Below are positions 40,201 to 52,300 of a stretch of 64,000 bases of DNA, in pieces. A program made the position numbers and the translations under genes. The notes beneath the pieces were generated by a model. The model saw nothing but the letters and a program-made list of their open reading frames with translations, made no database searches and was not told the origin of the DNA. Each line of letters starts with the position of its first letter. Position 1 is the stretch's first letter. Origin of the DNA: Apostichopus japonicus (taxonomy: Eukaryota; Echinodermata; Holothuroidea; Aspidochirotida; Stichopodidae); the NCBI RefSeq assembly GCF_037975245.1, contig NC_092568.1, positions 11,743,501 through 11,807,500 on the forward strand, given 5' to 3'.

Positions 40201-40695
40201 AGGATAGAAGCTATACTGAAAAGCACGATGATTGTGTGGAATTTGACTATAGCGACCACGCCTCCCTGGTTTCAAAAAGGGATTAGTCTCGTTTGGGACT
40301 GCAATTAGGCCATTAATAATTTGGTAAAAGAGCATAAGTCTGGACCTATTCCTTCTTTCTGTGAGGGGTTCCCACTTCAAAGTCTTAAAGATCTCAGTGA
40401 CGCTGGATTGCCTACGGAAATCTCGAGTTACAAAGCGTGCTGCCTTCCTTTGAATTTTTTCTATTTTATCTTGGTCTGAGACCTTATAGGGGTCCCAAAT
40501 CTGAGCTGAATATTCAAGAGTAGAACGACACATAGACATATAGGCCAATTCACGTAAAACGATGGTTAAAAACGCAACAAATAAACATATATTTGTTGCT
40601 CATAACTTACCTCGCCCATAGGCCAGGAATTTGGTGAACTTCCTAGCCATGTAAGAGGAAGCATAGTAGCTTGCCAGTGAGAATGTAAAGAACAT
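31298..40695 (-). CDS. Gene 3: complete 23-exon phase-1 microexon gene, about 409 aa
   Basis: Exons in transcript order: 40611-40695, 39460-39510, 38917-38994, 38571-38606, 38314-38382, 38103-38153, 37895-37954, 36480-36548, 36195-36242, 35951-35995, 35732-35770, 35569-35616, 35247-35300, 35037-35087, 34692-34745, 34437-34490, 34068-34121, 33725-33772, 33378-33428, 33020-33064, 32604-32651, 31731-31793, 31298-31326. The joined frame is open throughout with phase-1 introns. Exon 6 is 3 nt shorter than in its paralogs because the upstream AG of a tandem acceptor is mutated (CTGCAACAG instead of CTGCAGCAG), removing one Ala. Two cysteines are replaced: exon 2 reads EGWYGYRPPFQ and exon 14 reads QQSDYSG. 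Exon 3 starts DQKRKPFSRE. Intron 1 holds a retrotransposon fragment and intron 7 the longest minisatellite of the array. The body resembles gene 4 in the 3' two thirds and gene 2 in the 5' third and upstream flank. Confidence 0.82.
31971..32358. repeat. Possible MITE-like element in intron 21 of gene 3
   Basis: Begins CAGTGGTTGCTCGGGAGGG and ends GATCCGCCTCTG, so both ends start CAGNGG on opposite strands. It is not clear whether it is mobile. Confidence 0.3.
36793..37690. repeat. 27-bp minisatellite in intron 7 of gene 3 (about 33 copies)
   Basis: The longest array. Blocks of variant units (CACGAATG, CAGGAATG, CAGGAATGTTAG) recur in the same order, showing that expansion copied several units at a time. 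It is open on both strands: the minus strand reads as MVTYIRVLN repeats and the plus strand as NVSNHIQNT repeats. Confidence 0.95.
40023..40552 (-). mobile_element. 5'-truncated non-LTR retrotransposon in intron 1 of gene 3
   Basis: Encodes the C-terminal part of a reverse transcriptase on the minus strand (40132-40548), including TLEYSAQIWDPYK, KIQRKAARFV and FKTLKWEPLTERR, patterns seen at the end of CR1/L2/jockey-type ORF2 proteins. A stop at 40132 is followed by about 110 nt and a short CAGAAG-rich 3' tail near 40024-40040. Genes 1, 2 and 4 lack the insert at the matching place, so it arrived after this copy separated. Far too short to be mobile itself. Confidence 0.85.
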
Positions 40696-40771
40696 CTTGA
40701 GAAATCGCACAATAGGCTTATCTTCAACGAAGAGCAATTGCAATGTAAACATTACGTTACATAATTATATA

Positions 40772-40819
40772 CCTTTTAATGTTTATCGTCGTTGTCCATG
40801 TCATTTCTGTGTGACGTCA
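40772..40819 (-). promoter_or_regulatory. Putative core promoter of gene 3, altered TATA-like box
   Basis: The TATA-like box reads TTAAAAGG here (40772-40779) instead of TATAAGG in the other three genes. TGACGTCA is at 40812-40819 and again at 41050-41057. The altered box may change promoter strength (inference). Confidence 0.4.
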
Positions 40820-41694
40820 CATGTACAGTAACGCTCGCGCAATGATCACTCAGTGCGTTTCAACGAGTTACGCTCCGAGATCTGTTGTGTCCTTCGAAAC
40901 ATATATATACTATACAGAGACCTGCTAAAGCACATCGGTAACTGAATGCGCGCACGTACACGCGCAAGTTGGCCCCATCGCAGTGTTGGTACGGACGCAC
41001 TGCAATAAATTATACAGTAAAAAACACGTGTGTAGGCTCGTATGTGTACTGACGTCACTGTTTGTGTATGGTATTGGAGTTAAGGATCTAGCGTATCTTT
41101 GACACGATACCGATGAAGGCGTAGCTGAAGGCAACATATGTGTCCTACGCTTTCGCAATGATCACGCACGGTGTCCTTCGCGAGTTTCCATTTCCACTTT
41201 CTGTTCACGGTTCAAATTCACCACAGGAACCAGATTTGTTTGACCTATTCAGATTTGCTGCTCCGTAGAGTTGTTGAGAGGAGTCTTCCGTGGATTTGAA
41301 TATTTTACGAATTGGGATATATTTATGACACAGTACTATTAGCATACAGAGCAGAGGCGGAGAAAGGACAAGATGTGAGTCTAAAGAAGCCAACTTCCTA
41401 ATAGAGGATTCGGGATACCCCACTCACCCTCCCTCCACCCCCACTTTCCACTCCATTCTCCCCTCTACCTCCCCTCAAAAAATATTCGACGTGAAATGGT
41501 ATATTCTGAGGCATATTTAGGACTATTAACGAGGTTTATAATTAGTTTTGGTCTTAGTTTATTTTTTATCTGGTGGGTTGAAAGAGGGGGATGTACACCT
41601 CTCATCTCAGTCCTGGATCGGAGCTAGAAAAATAAACAATCAAGTCATCCCTTTATATTCTCATATTGTTATCCATGGAAATTTTGAATTGTTG

Positions 41695-42070
41695 CGGCAA
41701 TATAAAAAAAGGTCAAAGTTTCGATAGTATGTCCGAAATTACGGTGTAAAACTACAAATTTTGGAACAAAATGTCCAAAGTTTGACAAACATCGTCCATC
41801 TTTTGACATGAGCGTCACAATGTAAAGGTTAAACTCATTTTGGAGGTTTAATGTAGAAATTCACAAATTCTGAAACCGTCAACATTCTTAGATAAAACAT
41901 TGAAATTTCAAAATAAACGTCGGAATTTTATGATCATCACATTTTTGAAATATAACTTGAAAAGTACGAGATATATGTCGAAAGTTTGGAATAAAGGAAC
42001 TTCTGAGATAAAATGTCAAACGTTCGAGATATAAAACATGGACTTTTCGACAAAAGCGTATCAGAATAAG
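41695..42070. repeat. Degenerate tandem repeat in second B flank
   Basis: Duplicate of the repeat at 24185-24575. Confidence 0.5.
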
Positions 42071-43320
42071 GGGGAGATAAATGGTGTTTGATTTGATGCT
42101 CTGGTTATTACATTAAATTAACATGTTTTGGTATAGAGAGTTATCAGAGAGTAAGATAAAAGAATCGATCTTTGAGTGAAAGAGCTCAAGCGAAATCTTG
42201 GCTTCGTCATTTATATTCATAATTTCAACATTTCTCTGTGTATGTTGGGAAGATTGAAACATTGCTGTTAACAATCGATCTCATTATAAAATAGTTCTAC
42301 GGACACCTATGAACAGTATTGTCCTAATCACTCTAATATGCATTAGAAATCATGAAAATAGCTGCAACTTCCATCAAATGCATCAAATATTCTTTGAAAA
42401 GAGGAAATTACATTATTCAGTTATATATGTGGGTTTGTAATTCACATACATCCCTGATAAAATTCTTGTCTTATTTTAGGTCCCTTATTGGAAACAAAAC
42501 AATTAATAGTATACAAAATATTCTTTCTGTTTTCCTTTTTTTTCAGTTTAAGGACATTAGACTCCACGGTAGTCGTTGAGAAAGCAGAGATGAACTCCCA
42601 ATTTGGAAATCTGTTACAGATTCATGAGACTCACTCTTCGTTACACATCTTATCAAAGTTCAGTGCGTCGTGTGACACTTGATCGTCTTGTAACACTTGG
42701 TCGTCTTAATAAAACATACAATGTCTGCATTTAGGTCAATATAGAGATATGAGATACCTGAGTACCTACCCACATATATATATTGTAAATGTTTGATATA
42801 TCTATATCTATGATATACTACTAGTCCGTTCGAAAGGGAACAGACACTATACACATTATATTGGTAAGGTGTATAGGAGCGACCTATATTGTTACTTTTA
42901 GGACTTTTGATTTGAGAAACTGGATATTCTGTCGTTCAGTTTTGCGCCAGATGTCGAGCTTCAAGCGCCCAATCGTACACAGACTCAATAAAGAATGAAT
43001 TCTGTTAACGTATCATGAAAATATATGATATAATATGACGAAACTAATTTGTGATAAAAACAAAATTCGCTTCAGCTTCAGCCCTTCATAACGGGAGTAT
43101 TTATTTTGCAAACTAAAATTCGTCATGTCTTGAATGAATCAATATAGAAGCGTAGGATAAGCTTATTGTTCATCTGACATTTCAAGAATCCAACATTGTC
43201 TGCTCACTAAGTACGAACTTAGAAGAGACGAATTGCTTCCTGCTTTCATTTTATGGGGTTTCTTTTCTTTTTAGATGTGTGGTTTAAGCTAAGTTTATAT
43301 TGTTTGATGTTTAATTGTAG

Positions 43321-43846
43321 TCCGAAAGCTCAGTGGGTGTAGAAGAGGACTACGAAGTTGATATCTAGGGGTCGAGTCCTACCAAAGTTGTCGAACATGA
43401 GAAAATAATATTTTGACTTTTCCCTCTTTTTCCAGTCTCGTCTTAATATTAGTTCTGAAGTATGTTTTCTATAGCTGATGTGTTGGTAAGCGACGGTGTA
43501 AGCGAAAGACCTTGCACTGCTAATCGAGTAAACCGTGGCTCGGGTTCGAGACAGGCTGGAGACATAATACCTCCGGCTGTAGGTATGGTGCGAGCCCGGG
43601 AGGATGCGAGGAGGGTCGCAAGCGTGATAGGTGGCGTGCGTGAATCCTTGTCTTCAGAGCCGGCTCTGCTTGTCTTTGGCCAGAGGGCAAGACACTCTCT
43701 GCGACCGGCATGTGTGCATGCAGCCCATGTCTACTGAATACGTGGCCCAATGAGGCGCTATCCTCCTAAAAATTAGCTTACGGAAGCCTAGGAGTGCCAT
43801 CACAAATTAAATATATGACGAAACTATTATTTAACCAGCGCCATCT
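43321..43846 (+). mobile_element. Composite tRNA-derived SINE, second B copy
   Basis: Near-identical duplicate of 25812-26340 within the second B flank. Confidence 0.75.
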
Positions 43847-46189
43847 CTCCTAATTTAAACACGATGAAAGGATAGGTTTATGCAATTCTGATTGATAACA
43901 TTAATTTTTAGTGCATGTTGGTCACGTGACGTAATTTTGAAAACTTTTCGCGAATTATTATTCGCAAAACTGATAGAAATGTACCGTTTCGTTTACCTTT
44001 CGCAACCGAAATGTCTCTCTTTAGCTTATTATGTTACAGTACGCGTATGGTATTGCGTAATACAGTATTTCGTTGTTCTGTATAAACACAGAATATGTTG
44101 CACATATATGCATTCATAAATGTTATAAATGACGATAAATTGGACAAGGTATAGATATCTTGCTGTGTTACTCAGATCACGACGGCAGCATGTCCTGTAC
44201 ATTAGAGAAGGGTGAGACAATAAAGGCCAACGTCGTAATCATGTCCTGGGAATGTTTATTCGTTAATTAGGCAATGAAGCAGTGACTTAATCTTTCATTT
44301 CAAAGGAGGGGCGGAGAGTTCGTCTGCGGCAAACTCCTGTAAAGACTGCCCAGCTTCTCATGAATAAGCCACCCAAACCGTATGTGGAGTTTGTATTCCC
44401 TTTCGAAAGGGACTCGTAATATTTCAAACTTTGATATTATAAATTTTGAGTAATGCGAACTTGTGAATATACATTACGTTTTTTTACGAAGTTATTGTCA
44501 CCAACATAGCTCGCTTCTTCTAGGATTTTAATCCTCACTGCAGCCGATTTAAATTCATAAATACACGTCTGGATGTCCAAATTAAAATATGACAATGTTA
44601 GTATGAACAACTGTTCCTTCCGCTTTTGTTACTTTGAAGGATTAAGACTCCACGCTAGTTGTTGAAAAGTCAGTGATAATCGTCAGGATGTATACTATTT
44701 GTAATATATTAAAAATTCATGCGACTCTTCTTTAAACAAGCAATAATTGTTACAAACGAAAATTGTTATATTATTTATCTTCACTTTGAATGAGTGTTGA
44801 AGCCATGTATCAACGTCAGAATGTCATATTTGGAATGTGGTATGAATTCATGGAACTTCATTTTTGTACCTCAAATGAACATTTTTCTAAGCCTTGTCGG
44901 TTTATTCATTTTCATATGATTATTAAGGACATTTAGACTCCACGGAAATCATTGTGAAGGCAGAGATTAACTCTCAAAAGCTGAAAGCTATAACAGATTC
45001 ATGAGACTCTTCTTTAAAGAATCAATTAATGATCAACGAAAGTTCTTATACTGTTTTTCTCGCTTTGAAGGAGATTCGAAGTCAGGTATAACCTCTTTTT
45101 TTTTTTGCCTCAAATGAACATTTTTCTAAGGCTATAGACTTGTGGTATTATTCATTTTTGAGTCAAAATTGAAAACTTTTAAAATCTTTCTAATAATACA
45201 ACTTTGCGATACAGCGATGTTTAAGCCAGTACGGTATATACTCGATTCATACACTATATGTTCCCTAGCATAAGAACAGGTTTTTGCGTTACTTAGAGGG
45301 AAGGTGTGACAATGTTATAAAAGTGCCCAAAAATGGACAATTTTGTTGCCTTTTAATCAGAATCACTTGTTTATTATCTCACTATTGACACTTTAAGGTT
45401 CTGTCAAAATGTTAAGATCTTTCGCTGAAATTCTGCAGCAATTTATTAGCTTGCTGTACAATGTTGAAAATGATGATATTATGATGCCAGCGTAAATTCA
45501 TCATATTTTACATCAACAAAATTATTAGATTTAGGAATGTATCATTTGTTGCTAATTGTCAATATATTGTTGCTATATTCAATATTATGCTGCATTGAAG
45601 ATGACTTTCTGGGGAAGGCTTGCGTTTGATACTATTGTTTAGTATTATGTAATAGTTCTAGCGTTTTCGCTGCATTAGGCAGACCTAGTCTTTAGGAAAG
45701 GACGATTTTATAACTGTGTTAACACGTCATGTTTATTTGTGAAAGGAGCAGCCGAGTCCGGCGCCAGTACTTGGTCAGTTGTTTATATCTTTACTTTAAG
45801 CTGTATCTGTCTGCTATACGCCGGTCAAAGTACCCGTTTATTGCTGATATGTTATATTTTAGTTTCACCGATAGCCTACTTATTAGTTTGATGCACGTGT
45901 CCTGTGTTTGTATATGCCCTCCCTTCCTTCTCACTTTCTGTCACACTGGCCGTACCTGAGCAATTGATCATTTTGTTGTGAATTGCTACTATATTTACCG
46001 TCGGAAAGGTCTTAACATTTTGACGGCACCTCAACGACGATTCCATACAGTAAAGATCTTAAAGTGATGTTTATTGTTATTTGTATTGTTTACGTACGAA
46101 ACGTTTTGGCGTCAGTTCTAAATACAGTAATATCATGAAAATACTAGCACTATCGTCTTTATCTTGAGGAGAAGTTGAATAAGTAGCAT

Positions 46190-47690
46190 ACACGTTGGGG
46201 AAATTGTGAGCATAAATAGGATGACATTAATATATAAATTGTGAGTATATATCTGCCGATATTAACATATGTATTGTGAGCATATATGGTTTATAATAAT
46301 ATATAAATTGTAAACATATTGATATATAAATTGTGAGCATATATAGGCCAATATTAGCATATACATTGGAAGCATATATGTTTATATTGATATATAAATT
46401 GTGCGCATTTATAGGCTCATGTTTATACATAAATTGTTAGCATAATAGGCTTAAATAAATATAAAAATTGTGAGCATATATAGGCTTACATTAATATATA
46501 CACTGTGATCATATATGGTTTTATATTGATAAATAATTTGTGAGCATATATAGGATTATATTGATATATCAATTGTGAGCATATATAGGATTATATTGAT
46601 ATATAAATTGTGAGCATTTATAGGATTATATTGATGATAAATTGTGAGCTTATATAGGCTTATATTGATATATAAATTGTGAGCATATATAGGATTATAT
46701 TGATGATAAATTGTGAGCTTATATAGGCTTATATTGATATATAAATTGTGAGCATATATAGGATTATATTGATGATAAATTGTGAGCTTATATAGGCTTA
46801 TATTGATATATAAATTGTGAGCATAAACAGGATTATATTAATATATAAATTTTGAACATATTTAGGCTTATATTAATATATAAATTGTGAGCCTGTATAG
46901 GTTTATGTTGATATATATTGTGAGCATATATAGGATTATATTGATATATACATTGTGAACATATAGCATTATATTGATATATAAATTGTGAGCATATATA
47001 AATGCTTATGTTGATATATTAGTTGTGCGCATCATAGGTTTATATTAATAATTTGTGAGCATATATAAACTTATATTGATATATAAATTGTGAGCATTTA
47101 TAGGCTCATGTAAATACATAAATTGTGAGCATAATAGGCATATATGAGTATATAAAATATGAGCATATATAGACTTATATTCACATAAACATTGTGAGCA
47201 TAAATGGGTTTATATTGATATAAATTGTGAACATATATAGGATTATATTTCATATATAAACTGTGAGCATATATAGAGAATATTAATATATAAATTTTAA
47301 GTGTTTTAGGCTTATATTGATATATAAATTGTGAACATATAAAGGATTATATCCATATATAAATTGTGAGCATATATATGTTTTATATTTATATATAAAT
47401 TGTGAGCATAATGTAGTCTTATATTGATATATAAATTGTTGGCATATGTAGGCTAATATTAATATATAAATTGTGAGAATATATAGGCTTATATTGATTT
47501 ATAAAATATGAGCATATAGAGGCTTATATTAATGTATAAATTATGAACATGTATTGTCTTATATATTTATATATAAATTGTGAGCATATATAGGCCCATG
47601 TTAATATATGAATTGTGAGCGTATACAGGCTTATATTGATATTCGGTGGGGTATTGTGATCATATATAGGTTTATATTGATATTTACATT
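46190..47690. repeat. AT-rich satellite in second B flank, expanded
   Basis: Same unit as 28690-29660. About 500 bp longer, with an inserted block of diverged units (roughly 46830-47400) not found in the first copy. Confidence 0.92.
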
Positions 47691-48184
47691 TGAGTAGAAT
47701 GGATTATCTCCTGTTTATTAGCGTGACGGGAGAGTAGCGCTAGATAACGTTTTGAAGATTTCTGAATTTACAGGAGTTTCTCTGTAACAATGCTTAATAC
47801 ATTTAGGATGACCAAGGATGGGTAAATGTAAGTAATGCGGTTGTGGTTTTATGTCCTCGCGGAGAAGGATAAAGTGCTTGTCATCCCTCCCTTGAGAAAA
47901 CGTGTAAAACAGTGTGATACGAACAATGAAAAGGGACGATAGATAACTAAGTTTTGTTTTCTGTGCGTGATTCAGATTTGAGTTGGAAGTCTTTCAAATG
48001 TAATCCAGTAACATTTTCAGGAGAGCACCGCTGCACATAGTCAGGATTCACTCTACCATTACATAAACAATCCACGTCAGAGAGGTGAACGTCTTAATCT
48101 CAGTTCTAATATTGACAGCCTGGTCTCAGTGTCACGGGTCGTTACCACGACAGACAGGTTAAACGCGGATCCTCGTTTCCCTCC

Positions 48185-49345
48185 GAGTAACTGAATGATA
48201 ACGCTACGGAGTGACCACAATGACGTGTTTCTTACGTATAAACTACTATAACCAATTTAGATGTATAAACTGCAAGGTTAACGGCTCTTTTATATAATAA
48301 TCAAAACTATTAAATATATATACGTGAATTGTCAATGCTTATTGGGCTCTCCAATTAATGGGCGCGGAGAACGACAATATACTGTATATGCAAGTCTGCA
48401 CTTCGCTAGCGTAAACTCGTAATAGTAGTAATTACAGTATAAGGCTGTGACCCGAAATGTGATATGTTTATTATCCATTGCAATAATTTACCTACGAGTC
48501 TAAAGGCAACCACTGCCCTCCGCCCGTTATTTCCTTATCCCTTGGTTATCTAACGTGTGAATAAACAGAAAAGAACCGATGCTTTAATGTGCGGTAATGA
48601 GCTGTGGTTCATTATGCAATTCGTCTTTAATTGTGTTTTTGAATTTTGCCTATAACACTTTGTTAAATTGATTTCTGTGTTTAATTAATATATTTTAGAT
48701 GGAAGGGGGGGGGGAGGGATCGGGCCAGAAAGAGATGGCGGGGGGAGTGTATGGGTAGAGACGAGCCCCGTAGTAGTCATCTACTGTTAACGCAAAAGTC
48801 CAGAGAAATCCCAAAAATTTCATTCACTTTTTGCGACGTTAAATAACAACATAAAATCGAAGTCACAGAACAGCTTGTGTGATTCCTTTTTAAACTTGAC
48901 CACAAAATAAAGTATAGCCATTCAATGAAGTTATGAGGGAATGTTGTCGTATTCACACAGGGAAGATTACTTGTGATTTTATATGTGTGTGTTTTATATG
49001 CCTAGATTCCACCCTTGTCATAAAACATACAACGTAATAGAAAGAAGCGAAAGCAACGAGTTACGGATACAAACGATATATTTGACGATTACAACGAAAC
49101 AAACACATCGCGAAACAAAGCATAGCTGAATATATCAATATGAGTGATAGGAAGTTGATGACGTCATGGTTACCAAGGAATCACATCCGGCCAGTGATCT
49201 GATGTAGTATGGATGGGCACAGATCGAGCTTCTTCGACATCCAACCAGTGGATATGAGACTTTATACCGTTCCTCAACACCACCCGACCTTTCACGTACC
49301 CGAGTCTCACCCCTACCCCTACCCCTACCCCGGGGGTAAAAGTCA
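48185..49345. other. 3' flank and 3' UTR region of gene 4
   Basis: Nearly identical to the 3' flank of gene 3. A CCCTAC repeat just past the stop codon is one unit longer here (about 49308-49330), so overlapping open frames differ between copies. Confidence 0.5.
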
Positions 49346-52300
49346 TCAGCACTGCAGGTAAAGGTGACGATCATCTGTTATGAAATGAAAAAAAGAAAGA
49401 AGAATGACACCTCAAAAATAAATTGTGCAGAAGAAGTTCGTGTACCTATACGGTCCATGAATAGTTCAGATAATTACTTATACTAGTTTGGAATGTGAAA
49501 TGAAGAAGTAATTACAGTTTAGGTCCTCATTAGGGACTCGTCCTTCAAAACAAAGCTGCCTTTGGAACTGACGAAAAGTGACGAAGAAAATTTTACTAAC
49601 ATCGCAGAGAAAAGTATACAGTATATATACATATTCTGTATTATGCTATCTTACGTTAACCACACAGTATTGTAAACGTGTGATGTATACCATTAAGTGA
49701 TGAAATGTCTCTAAATTGATATTTCCTCATTTTAATTATCTAATAATATATATTGATAATGTAAACATGTATCATACCATTAGTGAACACGTCGTCTCCT
49801 TTCCCTGCTGGGTAGGTTTGTTTGATGAAGAAAAAACCGTCTGTTGGTAAATAAGAGGATGGTCAATGTCAATCTTATAGTGGCTGTGAAAACGTAATCT
49901 CAGAAAGGTCAAAGGTCAATATGACTAGTTAAAATCATTATTCGTTAAAGAAACCTTGTTCAGGCGTTTATTGCTTTCATTTACTATAAGATATTTTATG
50001 GATAAAGGAAATAGAATATAACTCAGTGGTTGCTCGGGAGGGGGGGGGGACTGAGGGGGATGGCCCCTTCCTCCATGGTCAGTGGAAGGAAGCCTCAGTG
50101 AGGGGATATTCAGTCGGAAAAGTATAACACCACTCTTCTGGGCCCACTGACGTCCCGAGGTGTAGAAACAGGGGTTATGGGGTGAACGGGCCGCTTTTCA
50201 GACACACTCAGAAATTCAAAAGTATTTATCGTTATAAGCACAAAACTTACTTTCCTCGGAATTATATGCATGATAGTCTAAACATTAAAGTCTAAATATA
50301 CCTCAGAATGCATCATTTATTTGATGTTTGCACATTTAATACTTATTCGAGAGTCGGCTTGAAAGACAACAGGGCTACACCCCTTCCTTTAAGAACGCTT
50401 GATCCGCCTCTGGTCATTCTGCGGTCATGCGTAAATCAGTCTGGGCAAATATAGCAATTAACCCCCCCCCCCCCCATCTTTGAGATCCTGTGCACGTCTG
50501 CTGATGTAGCTCAAGGAGTAGCCATGGTAAAAGTGTTTAAAATAATCATAAATATGTTATAGTCCAGTCAATATTTAAACCTTTGTTACAGAATAAAGTA
50601 CTTAGGCCTAATTTAAGTAAATGGAATCTTTTGAAGTAAATATACAAACCTGATTGTCGTAGGTCTATCTCCTCAGCCTGGTATTCGTAACTTCCATCTA
50701 TTTAATAAATATATATTTAAATAGTTATAGCAAAGGACAGACTGTTACCCCGAGTTGCTCCATAAACATTCATTAACGGCGAAAATAAAGACGCATGCGT
50801 ATACTTCTCATCGATAAATAGAAGAAAATACTTCCAAGTATGATTGTATAAAATTTTCATATAATTCTTATATCTCGATACTCGATAGCATACTTCGTAG
50901 GGAATTTTAATATTTTGATCGAACGAATTAAGAAAATTCAATCTTCGTGATGTTTCTGTCAATGTTTGTTACAATTATTGTTTTAAGTGATTTGGATGAT
51001 AATGTTATGAATGTTTCTAACATGGCTATACATATATAGTTCAATTGAGATGAGTAAATTATTACCATTCGTAGTAGTTTCCGACACACTGTGGCTGTAG
51101 TAAGTATCATCTATAAATAAGAAAATACAAAATAAATTTGTTTTCAATCGGCCTATGATGGAGAACAAAGGAAACATCGTGAGATATTTATACGGTTATA
51201 TTTAAATTGCCAGGACTTGGCCTTTAGAAAGGTTCTGCCTGCCCCTCCCCTAGAAAGGCATTGCCACCCTCACCCCCCTAAAATATACAATGAATGACTA
51301 CAGGATTGTATTAGAAATGTTTTTTGTTCGCTTTTTAGATGAATCCTTTAACGGTAACAGAGATACAAACTCCTACAGAATAGTACCGTTGACGTACATT
51401 TGCATAATCGATTCATAATTACCTGTGCGGGTCGATTGGTTTGATGACGTCACTACAGTGGATGAAACTCCATCTATATATAAGACAAGGATATGGTATA
51501 AGAAGGGCACTACTAAAAAGCAAATGAACAAAGCAACACCAACAACGTAATGTATAGCCTACTGTGATATCCCTTGACCATGATGGGATATACATCGGTA
51601 CAAGCGAGAAGGTATCATAAATTTATTGATCTATATTTATTAATATTGAGAGATTCACGATCACTCACCAGTTGAGATTCGCTGATCCTGATATACTGTA
51701 GTTGTGACATCATCATCTGGAAGTAAATACAAAAGGTTTAGAAGTTATTATTATATTTTCATATCTGTAAGCCTCGGGACACAAACTTAATAAAAAAATA
51801 TTGTTACTTCAAGTGATTCACATTTTCATATTTACCGTACCTGATACAGTAGGTACATAGCATTATGAAACAATAGAAACAAGAGTGTGAAAGGTTAAAC
51901 TGGTTTTCTTGACATTTACTTTATTACTTAATAAGACTATTACTTTCGTCAATATTAGTTTACATAAAAATAGCATAGACATTAAGGTTAACGGTCTTTA
52001 CTAAACCATACCTGATACAGTTTCCTCTGAGCCCCTCTGAGTTTGAGTCTGACAGGATGTCCCGTCTGAGGATAAAAGATTTAAATCAAGTTCATTTCAA
52101 AACTTGTAACACCTCTTTATTGTCATTCGGTTCATGTGTTCGTATTTTTTTATCCTACTTTATAGAAAAACTGTTTATAGTACATATAATGCATATATTT
52201 CGGTCAGTATAGCAAATTTAATACCAAAATACGGAAACATAAGAACATAACAACAAATAAAATCAATTTAATATACGAGTTTCGAATAGAACTTGATTAT

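Larger units (their letters stand above)
41570..48184. other. Type B flank between gene 3 and gene 4
   Basis: Near-identical copy of the flank at 24055-30146, about 500 bp longer because its satellite is expanded. The order of repeats is the same. Confidence 0.85.
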
